A DNA stretch of 25,311 nt, taken from positions 1-25,311 of the forward strand of contig RPFO01000974.1 of NCBI GenBank assembly GCA_009746045.1. The letters are read 5' to 3'. The notes under the pieces were generated by a model. It was not told the origin of the DNA. It searched no databases and was given only the letters and a program-made list of their open reading frames with translations. Source of the stretch: Mesostigma viride. Taxonomy: Eukaryota; Streptophyta; Mesostigmatophyceae; Mesostigmatales; Mesostigmataceae. Shown piece after piece: positions 18,218-25,311 of this stretch (the stretch's first letter is position 1; every line of letters starts with the position of its first letter). The position numbers were made by a program, and so were the translations under genes.

Positions 18218-18852
18218 ATGGCCGCTGCCACTTTTAACAGCCTGCCAGCTGAGATTGTGCACGAAATCGTGGAGTTGGCATGGCCCCACGGGTGTGGTGT
18301 CAGCAAGCAGCTGCAAGTGCCGTGGGACGCTGTCAAAGCTAAGACAGAGCAGCGAATGAAGCAGCTGCTGGATGCTATTGCCAATGAGCTTGAGGGGCGC
18401 TTCCTCTCTAAGCGCAGGCAGCCAGGGCCGTTTTGCCACTATACAGGATGGGCCCTGCGCAACTTTGCCATCGCCATCGCCAAGGCGGTGTGCAGTCCCT
18501 TTCCACTTTTGAGAAGAGGATGGACGCCTGCAAGTATGGCGATAGGCGTATGGAGGTGGCAACTCTGGCCATCGACCTAGAGGTTAAGCTGTCTGACCGC
18601 GTTTGCGCGATTCCCCGCCTGTGGGATGTGATGAAGGAGTATGTTGAATCCATTCCTCAGGTGGATAAGGATAAGACCGCAGAGGAGCATTGCCGTGTGC
18701 TCGTGGACCTCGTGAAGGCCGAGTACGACGCCTATCTGCCTGTCAACTTTTCCCCCGCTGTCTGCGAGAGGGAACTGAGGGTCATGAATGCCACCTGCGA
18801 CAAGATGTACGACAAGTTCTGTCGCCGCCTGGCCCTGGAGGGGGTTCACTAA
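18218..18852 (+). pseudogene. F-box-like protein 1, right copy 2, frameshifted
   Basis: Appears identical to right copy 1, including the missing T near 18480, with an early stop at 18580 and the residual frame open to 18852. Positions 18853-18904 then match the F-box-1 3' region of the left arm. Confidence 0.75.
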
Positions 18853-19559
18853 CTAAGTGCCCCTTTGGAATAGACAAAGTCCCCTATGGGCATTAAGCCT
18901 TATTATGATTCTAATGGAAATCCATGACTTTGTCTCTATCTCATGGCGTCTCATAGTACAATTGCACTAGGATTCGTAGTACAGAGAGTATATTCGAAGT
19001 AGAAATGCAGCGGGTGATACTACAGGTAGTACAGATTACTACAAACACGTAACTGCACGTACATTGTAAGATTTCCCGCTAGATTCCGTCCAATTGTCAT
19101 GCCAGACTGCCGCGTGGCAGTCTGAACGGTCTGACATGACAGTCCGTACAACGCCGTATCCGTCAGCTGCCGGTTCGGACGGCCTGCCATGTCAGTATCG
19201 TGCCACGTCAGTTCTGACAGCGCGCCACGTCAGTCCGCGCCGCGCCGGTTCCGCCGCGTGTCGGTTACGAAGATCTGCCACGACAGTCAGCGCACTGTCC
19301 CGTCTGACACCTGTCCGATCTGTCAGTCTGCCATGACAGTCCGTATCCCTGTCACGTAACTGCCGACGCGGCGCGACAGTTTCCTTCTAGCGACCGTCCC
19401 ACGGCATATTCGTGGGAATATTCCCGGAATATGCCGGGAATATGCCGTTCGTCCTCCTCCCCACGAGGCCAAAAGCCCAAACACGACCAAAAATGCAGCC
19501 AAACCCTCACGAACCACTCAGAACAGCAGCAGGATACCACTATCAGCAGCTAGCCAGCT
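18853..19559. promoter_or_regulatory. Intergenic region: F-box-1 3' end and RING-like promoter (right)
   Basis: Mirror of 5804-6506, with many TGACA/TGACGTGGCA-type repeats (about 19090-19345) and the GGAATATTCC / CCGGAATATGCCGG palindrome cluster (about 19405-19445). This part is more diverged from the left arm than the coding regions: the G-box at 6244 corresponds to GCCGCGTGGC here. No TATA box was seen. Confidence 0.5.
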
Positions 19560-21101
19560 ATGGCGACGACACAAGAACATGAGGCCCAGGAACCTGAGCG
19601 TACGTATTTTCCCATGCATGTCTGTTTTTGTGTTTCCTTGGTTTGTTTTTTGGGCATTTTCAGCAGCTGACAGGAACGCCATTGGCATTTTCTATTCATT
19701 CTTTGCAGGCTGGAACCCCTCTGACGACCTTTTTGACCACAACGACTACGACCACCTGGACGACGCAGGCACGGAAGTCAATTCGCACGCTGCGATCGAC
19801 GACCTGGTGGCTCAGTCTCGCCCTGCGGCTGCTCCCAGTACGTGGTCTGCTGTTTTATGCATCCCTTTTCGATTGCCTGCTGGATTTTGCAGGTGATGGC
19901 CACTATCTGTTGGATGTTGCAGGTGATGGCCACTATCTGATACATTTTGCAGTTGTCTGTGTGTTTTCCTTTGCATGCAGGCCTGCTGCGTGGTGGCCCC
20001 AGCTCCCGTTCTCGTTCTGGAGGCGCTGGGCCCAGCGGTGGGGACTTAGCCGCATTGCAGCGCCAGCTGAGGGAGACGCAGGAGGAGTTGGAGCGCGAGA
20101 GGAACCGCAGCAGGCGTCGTTCTTTCTCCCCTGATCCCACTCGCGAAGAGCTCAAGAAGATGCGCTTGGCTCTCGAGGAGGCGAACCACAAGATCACGTG
20201 GTTCGAGAAGAGGCTGGCGTGCTGCGACATCTGCACCGAGCCCTTCGGCACGGAGGGGAAGTACCCCATCATCTACCTCGTGGAGGGCGTCCACACCTGC
20301 GTCCCTCAGCACTGCAACAAGTGCGCTGATATGCTCGAGGCCCACGCTCTGGAGTATAATTCTACCAGGCCCAACGCCCGTGTGATTGGCAAGCGCTGCC
20401 CAGAATGCAAGGAGCTCCTGATGCGCACTGGCAGCCAGTACAAGCGCAATGTGGGTGTCGACAGACTCACATTCACCCTTGTGAATGTGCGTCTGTGCGC
20501 TCGCGGGTGCGGCGGCGAGGTCGTGTTCGGCGAGGAGGCGATTCACGACAACACCTGCGCCAAGCTTGTCAGGCCCTGCCCCAACAAGCTTTCTCTCCCT
20601 GGTGATAACGGCACCGTGACCATCCTGGGCTGCACCTACCAGGCCACCAGCCGCGAGGACTTGGATCGCCACCTGCGCGTGGTGGACAACGTGTCAGAGT
20701 GTGGTTTCCGTGGTCTGCCGGCCGCCATCGCCGCCGCCGCCGCCGCTGCTGCTCCTCCTGCTGCTCGTGCTGCTGCTCCTGCTGCTGCTCCTGCTGCTCG
20801 CGCTTCTTTCGCTGTTCGCGCTGTGGGGGGGAATGCGGATTACCCCGCGGGAGTCAACGGTTTCCTGTCCGCCCTGCAGTACATCAGGGATCACCCCCAG
20901 TTGGAGTGCTCCGGGTCTGCGGGCAATGCACTGGCTGTGGCCTTCTTTGAGGCACTCGGCGGTGGCGTTGGGTGGGACGCGCTGGCCATGAGGCGGTTGG
21001 TGGATCGCTTCCGCGACGGGGCGAGGCGCATTGTTGAGAGGGACGCACACTTGGTTGCTGATGTTCAGCACCGGGAGGTGATTGTGGTTGAGGATGAGTA
21101 G
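19560..21101 (+). CDS. RING/TRAF-like zinc-finger protein, right copy, intact (429 aa)
   Basis: Three exons, 19560-19599, 19709-19837 and 19981-21101, joined by GT-AG introns in a single frame. Residues ~75-135 are a charged coiled coil (RQLRETQEELERER) with an Arg/Ser patch. A RING-like cluster follows: C138, C141, C163, H167/C168, C171, C196, C199, with unusual spacing around the His. A TRAF-type-like group comes next (C229, C233, H245, C249, C256), then an Ala-rich linker (~304-331) and a helical C-terminal domain ending in VIVVEDE. The architecture coiled coil + RING + TRAF-like finger suggests an E3 ubiquitin ligase or adaptor. The exact family is not recognised, and E2 binding is inferred. 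Its 3' module (AATAAATAAGACTC, then TTGCATGCAAATCC) follows at ~21205. This is the only open copy. Confidence 0.75.
19838..19980 (+). other. Intron 2 of the RING-like gene with repeated splice signals
   Basis: Contains two tandem copies of TTGCAGGTGATGGCCACTAT (about 19897 and 19917), a further TTTTGCAG, and the used acceptor GCATGCAG ending at 19980. Each GCAG|GTGATG could act as an acceptor immediately followed by a donor. The left copy keeps the same layout (5383-5525). Confidence 0.65.
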
Positions 21102-21389
21102 GGGGTCTAGAAAGGGGAAGGGGCTATTCCTCCCTGTAGTGAGTGTGCCCTTGGATGCACCTCGTTGAGGACATGTTGATTAGGACTTTGCCTATTGTAC
21201 ATTGTAATAAATAAGACTCATTGCATGCAAATCCAACACCAATGCATCATTAGATAGGAACCCGCGGCCCGCGAATAGGACTTGAACGGATATCCCATGA
21301 TACTAGAGGTTCCCACGATACTGGCGCCTGTCACAGTACGGCCAGGTGGACGGCCGGGTGGACGGTGGGGTCGCCCTAGGGTTTAGTAG
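21102..21389 (+). terminator. RING-like 3' region and right end of the palindrome
   Basis: Contains TTGTAATAAATAAGACTC, then TTGCATGCAAATCCAACAC (about 21203-21239) and TAGGACTTGA, then TATCCCATGATA and TTCCCACGATA motifs, and the terminal CCCTAGGGTTTAGTAG. The boundary with the host flank is at 21389/21390. Confidence 0.6.
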
Positions 21390-21991
21390 AGGCCACACCA
21401 CTACAATAGCTTTGGTCACTACAGGGATGTGTCATGGGACATTACCTTACCTAGGGGGCAGAAGCGAGGAGAGAAAAGAAAGAAGGCAAGAAGCATAAAG
21501 GGAGAGCAGGCTCTTGACAAAGCAGCGACGCAACCACATTGGAACCTCTTGCTACCGGCTGGCCAGAGAACCTCTTTGAGATGGCCATCATAGCCCGCGT
21601 TTCGTGTTTGGTACAACTTTCCACTCCACCACACTCGTCCCTAGTATTCCCCACTCCCATCCCCAAATACCTCCTTTGCGGGCAACCCAGCAAGGTGGAG
21701 GCACCCACCTAACCAAGACGCCCACTCAATCAGGACAGGTCGCCGTTCGAGCAGCCCAAAGGACATGGAAACCCTAAACCAAACAGGACAGGAAGAAACC
21801 CTGCACCTGACCCTAGCACCAACAGGGTCATGTCGGCTCACCCACCTGCAATCATCCCGCTCTTGACCCCCACCCTACCACCTACGGCCGCGTAACGTGT
21901 GTCACATCGTGAAACCCCACACCCACCATCCACCCACCCACTGGCGACTGTCAAACGCTATAAACTACGCCCACACCCACCTGCGATCGTC
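21390..21991. other. Right host flank, no recognised gene
   Basis: A C-rich and repeat-bearing stretch. CACCCACCTGC-ATC-TCCCG at about 21840 resembles the sequence at about 21976-21994 beside the SmD1-like exon, so this may be decayed duplicate exon-intron material. No supported ORF. Confidence 0.5.
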
Positions 21992-22056
21992 CCGTTACGA
22001 TGGCCCCATTCTTGAGCTCGATGCACACCGACTCATTGCTCAGTTTCATCAAGAAC
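21992..22056 (-). pseudogene. SNRPD1-like: SmD1-like (snRNP core) exon fragment
   Basis: On the minus strand an acceptor CCTGCAG is followed by codons for FLMKLSNESVCIELKNGAIV, nearly the same as the Sm1 fold of SmD1 as I remember it (FLMKL-NE-V-IELKNG--V-G). SmD1 is a core protein of the U1/U2/U4/U5 snRNP ring. After ~22 residues the likeness fades (GRSQVGVGV in place of the usual TITGVD). I found neither a first exon (MKLV) to the right nor the Sm2 half to the left. It is therefore probably a lone duplicated exon or the remains of a gene. A weaker copy seems to lie at about 22115-22170. Confidence 0.55.
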
Positions 22057-23095
22057 CTGCAGGCACGCAATGTGTAAGGAAAAGGGGGGCGAAGGTGCAT
22101 AGGGGAGGATAAAGTGCGGTTGGACGAGTTTGCACGACCGGACATGCTGTTTCGCTTCATCAGGGACCGCGGTGCATCAGGGGACCCTTCCCTTGCATAA
22201 GCGCAGGCGAGGAGGCACATTTGAGGAAAGGCCAGGGAAGGCAGGAGCAACCATAGGGGTGATGGCTTCATCAGCAACCGAATTTACGTGTATGGAGGGG
22301 GACGGGCACGTGGCCGGAGGCAGCCATGAGTGGCGTGTCTGACAGCGCAAACGGAACGTGGAAAGACCATCGCCTGTCCGAGGGGCGAGGCCCCCAGGGG
22401 GAGATACCACCATCCCCCATTATTAACCATCCTTACCAAGGGAAGACACACCGCCCCACGAACCCACACAAGGCCACCCAACTACCGTACACCAGTTGAC
22501 GTTGCGTGGCATAAAACACATCAGCCCCATCGCGTGACATCGCCGCGTTTCCCTACCCTCCTCATGCCCATCCTACCAGTGGCACTCAGCACTTCCTGCA
22601 AGTGATGTAGAATCGATGAGCACAAAACGGGGTGGTGCGCACCCCGACCAACCAGCCCCCAAAACACCGCAGACGACTCTAAACTAGCACCCACTCCGCA
22701 GAACACCGCTCTCTACAGCGAGTTGCCCTGGCTCCATGCCTACACGACAGGCAAACGCTCCTTCCACTCCCCCAGCGATCAGCAAGGGGGCGCTTTTGGC
22801 ACATGGGCACACGCCAAGCCCAGTTCGGCCCTTGGCAGATGACTGGTGACATAGAGTAAAGGGAAGAACGCGATGTTACATCCCGAGGAATGGTTGGGGT
22901 AAGAACAGCTGAGCACAGGCATGCACAGGGGAAACAGTCACACCCTCTTGCATGGGAACTCGTTGCGTTTCCCACAGCCACGACACCTTCACAACGTTTG
23001 CATGGACAACCCAATGACTGCTCCGCAGCCACCCCGCCATCTACCGGCTGTCTCCTTTTCTAAAGAGAGAAGGCTGCTTTTTTTTTTTGCTATGC
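22057..23095. other. Right host flank, no recognised gene
   Basis: Several ORFs of up to 117 codons exist on both strands, but none shows a known domain or splice-supported extension. A degenerate copy of the SmD1-like exon (ATGAAGCGAAACAGCATGTC on the minus strand) is at about 22115-22170. Otherwise nothing is supported. Confidence 0.45.
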
Positions 23096-23120
23096 TTTTT
23101 TTTTTTGAGACTATATCGAT
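23096..23120. repeat. Poly(T)-GAGACTATATCGAT repeat, copy 1
   Basis: A T run followed by GAGACTATATCGAT. The same sequence recurs at 24586-24610, 1490 bases away in direct orientation. On the minus strand it reads ATCGATATAGTCTC then poly(A), like the 3' end of a non-LTR retroposon. Confidence 0.6.
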
Positions 23121-23137
23121 GTGCACATGTGGTTTGG

Positions 23138-23168
23138 CTAAGCTTAGCCGCCTAGCGGCTAAGCTTAG
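23138..23168. repeat. Perfect 14-bp stem hairpin
   Basis: CTAAGCTTAGCCGC (23138-23151), loop CTA, GCGGCTAAGCTTAG (23155-23168). The stem has no mismatch and contains two nested AAGCTT sites. Function unknown. Confidence 0.8.
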
Positions 23169-24585
23169 GTAAGGTTTACGAAACATTTCAAACTTTTCAT
23201 TAAAATTATATTAAAATATTTAAGCGCGACGCACAGCGTCTCCACAGACATTTTTCTACCTACAAAAGTCATACAATGTTAATAATGATTCTGGCGCTGT
23301 CACAAGGTCCGGCCGGCGACTTGCGCCGGAAATGCGCGGACTACACAAATTAATTTGGCACACGGCCACGTCCAGGCTGTTTGGGATCATAAAAAGACTT
23401 TCCTCACGTGACTTAGTGTTTTCCTGTTGACATCATGCCCATTTAATATTAATGCTGCTGTTACCCTGCTCATGACCATGCCCTGAATTCCATTCTTTGG
23501 TGACTTAGTGTTTTCTTGTTTAGGGGCTGGCATGCATGCGTTGGTTGACATGCCATGGATGAAAAACGCCAAGAAGAGTATATGGCCCCGCTGGCCAGCA
23601 CCTGGTTGATCAACCAAGGGGATAGCCTGCACCGTGAGACACAAACACAGCAGACCCAGCAAAGCAAAATTTTTGTTTGGTTGTAAGCGAGTGGAGATTA
23701 CTTTTGACATGCTTGATGATAATTAACACACCTTCTATTGTCACACCTTCTATAAACAAATAGTTGATTGATCACCTTATACACCACGTAAACATGCTAG
23801 CAGACGAGCTCTTCAGTCCAGTGAAGAGTCCAGAAAATCCACGTGCGAAGCAAGTCAGCTTACGCAGAAAGCACCATGAATGTAAATGACGCCCCAAACC
23901 CGTGACCAGGCAAGCATCCAGAGGGGCTTTCCAAGCCTAGTATATTCCAGAAAAAAAGCATCACAGATCCTTGGGCAACGGACGTTCACACAGGACATTC
24001 GAAGGACCATGAAGATGGCGTCCTGCACGGCTAAGAAAATAAAACGCAACGCTACGCTATGTCTGCGACTAGGTGGATTCGGCGAAATGGAAAGAACGCA
24101 ACCATGAAAATTCATCAGAAAGAGAGCAGGTAGTACCCCGGTAGGTAGTACGCCTCACCATCGGCATCGCCAGTTACGTCCCGTGGCAAAAAATCCAGCG
24201 TTCTTTCCAATATGATGACACCAGAAACTCGTCGGCCCCACGCCTTCCACGAACAGCAAACTGATTTTACTAGGCACCCAGTACGTAAAGCAATTAAGCA
24301 TGATGCTACAATACCTAAATCTACAACGACATTCCATTTACAGGTCGCCATGATAGCGACGCGGACCTCTCCCACGCAGGTATCACTCCGTTGACGCACC
24401 TCCAGCTCAGAAAATTTCGTACTTGCTCTTCAAACATAAAATTTTGACGTATAAAACCATGGCTGCGCATTCCCCATCCCAATTTTCTAGCGTACGTTTC
24501 CTGCCATCGCCAGCCAGCAAATTGCTCGCGGAGCACGTCACTTTGTTTTTCGTCCGGCGGCGTGGCCTGCGGCTGCGTTAATAAT
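23169..24585. other. Right host flank, no recognised gene
   Basis: A/T-richer sequence with a short direct repeat, GTGACTTAGTGTTTTC-TGTT at about 23408 and 23502. ORFs of up to 107 codons on either strand have no recognisable domain. Confidence 0.45.
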
Positions 24586-24610
24586 TTTTTTTTTTTGAGA
24601 CTATATCGAT
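24586..24610. repeat. Poly(T)-GAGACTATATCGAT repeat, copy 2
   Basis: Second copy of the motif at 23096-23120, with the T run joined to GAGACTATATCGAT. The sequences beyond the ATCGAT differ (TTCGGG here, GTGCAC there). Confidence 0.6.
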
Positions 24611-25311
24611 TTCGGGTCGTTTCCGTTGGATTTGTGACCGTTGGGGCCGAAGGCCGTTTGTTTTCCGTAGTTTGCTTGTTTTGTATTGGTTGTTTGGTGA
24701 TTTAGTATTTGTACGGACGACCCGAGCCGCTAACTTAGCGGGTTTATCGCGTCCGTTGGATCCATCATCGGACGCTCCAGATTGTCGGCGGCTAACGTTT
24801 TAACTTTTTTCATTTTGCCTTCGTATATCGTTTCTTGCTTGCGCACTTCAAATGCAGCCAAATGTCACGGAATCCGTCAGCGATCTTGCAGAATCTACAC
24901 TGCCCAATTGGTCCCGGCGGGGCGTAGAATGATTCTGATGATCGTATGCTCGATCTTGCTGTCAATCGTCTACTCCGAGTATGGAGCTCTCAGGGAAATT
25001 CTGTGTGTCAGGCCGCCGTCCAGTAAGATGGACCGTACCTTATACGTCTTTTGGCGCCAAAACTTTAGTCAAACCGCGAGCAGTACACGTGGCCGGAATC
25101 ATGGTCGGCATGGATGCCGCGAGTTTGTCACAATAAAATGGCGGATCGAGCAACACGCCACACCTTGATTTCCTCGTGCAGATCGAGGCTAAGGGGACGA
25201 AGCGTCCGTGATTGTGTTTGTCGACGTACCAGTTTTGTCTTCGTCGGCTGTGATGAGATTTCTTGAAGTAACTGCATCTCGCATTTTATTGGAGTTTGCA
25301 GGCCCCATGGT
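24611..25311. other. Right edge: possible promoter and 5' gene end, unresolved
   Basis: Contains two small hairpins (24727-24741, CCGCTAA-C-TTAGCGG; 24749-24775, GCGTCCG-loop-CGGACGC). A 128-codon ORF (24782-25168) has no known domain. A short ATG ORF starts at 25138 and reads MADRATRHTLISSCRSRLRG. A good splice acceptor (GGAGTTTGCAG) lies at about 25291-25301, ten bases before the window ends. A gene may begin here, but nothing identifies it. Confidence 0.3.

Larger units (their letters stand above)
15991..18904. repeat. Tandem duplication unit 2 (~2.92 kb)
   Basis: Second copy of 13071-15986, joined through a short GTGA filler at 15987-15990. Differences are few and mostly one-base run-length changes, for example CTTTTACTC against CTTTACTC and GATCCCACTGG against GATCCCCACTGG. 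Its outer end (18905 on) is collinear with the left arm. Confidence 0.9.
11212..21389 (-). repeat. Right arm of 17.4-kb palindrome
   Basis: This is the inverted copy of 3962-11211, longer by ~2.92 kb because of an internal tandem duplication (13071-18904). It ends at 21389 with TCGCCCTAGGGTTTAGTAG, after which the sequence is unrelated to the left flank. Gene order from the centre: F-box-2 (minus), Cys-rich (minus) and F-box-1 (plus) twice, RING-like (plus). Confidence 0.95.

Noticed and set aside
3962-21389. The palindrome as a pure sequencing or assembly fold-back artefact
   Set aside because: The flanks are not symmetric, the arms differ by substitutions and indels, and only one arm has the 2.9-kb duplication. 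An artefact is still possible at the centre and needs reads, but it is not the simplest reading.
3962-21389. Assignment to a named giant virus or Polinton family
   Set aside because: No capsid, polymerase, packaging ATPase, protease or integrase is present. F-box and RING proteins alone do not identify a viral group.
24782-25168. 128-codon ORF as a gene
   Set aside because: No recognisable domain, no promoter or splice support. Left as an unresolved region.

Overview
The window reads as nuclear DNA of a eukaryote, most likely a plant or green alga. Three things point that way: spliceosomal GT-AG introns, two isolated host-type coding exons in the flanks (a plant-like UPF0114 membrane protein on the left, an SmD1-like spliceosomal core exon on the right), and a regulatory vocabulary of perfect G-boxes (GCCACGTGGC) with CCAAT boxes. 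No species can be named from the sequence. No tRNA or rRNA gene is intact, there is no CRISPR array, and there is no bacterial operon structure.

Layout. Positions 1-3961 are host flank: the last two exons of a UPF0114-like gene (211-378 and 3015-3165). Their intron holds a ~2 kb non-autonomous Tc1/mariner-like element (951-2929) and decayed copies of exon sequence. A tRNA-Pro-derived fragment follows. Positions 3962-21389 form one giant imperfect palindrome with no spacer at its centre (11211/11212). The left arm is 7.25 kb. The right arm is 10.2 kb because a ~2.92 kb two-gene block is tandemly duplicated there. Positions 21390-25311 are the other, unrelated flank: an SmD1-like exon (minus strand, ~21992-22056), a poly(T)-tailed repeat pair and a strong hairpin, but no complete gene that I recognise.

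Reading from the outer edge to the centre, each arm carries a three-exon RING/TRAF-like zinc-finger gene pointing outward, an F-box-like gene (F-box-1), a Pro-rich Cys-rich zinc-binding gene that shares a divergent promoter with F-box-1, a fold-back repeat block, a second paralogous F-box-like gene (F-box-2), and an array of eight G-box/CCAAT units per arm that meets its mirror image at the centre. F-box plus RING-like proteins suggest hijacking or modulation of ubiquitin ligation. This is an inference from domain type. No transposase, polymerase, integrase or capsid gene is visible.

The copies are broken in a complementary way. The left arm keeps F-box-1 open, while RING, Cys-rich and F-box-2 are frameshifted. 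The right arm keeps RING and F-box-2 open, while both F-box-1 copies are frameshifted and the Cys-rich copies are damaged. Many differences between copies are one-base, often homopolymer, indels, so long-read consensus error has to be excluded before calling them pseudogenes. The best candidate for an undescribed system is this palindromic, ubiquitin-themed cassette with its shared promoter and 3'-end modules. It could be an integrated hairpin-ended viral or plasmid terminus, or a giant fold-back element.
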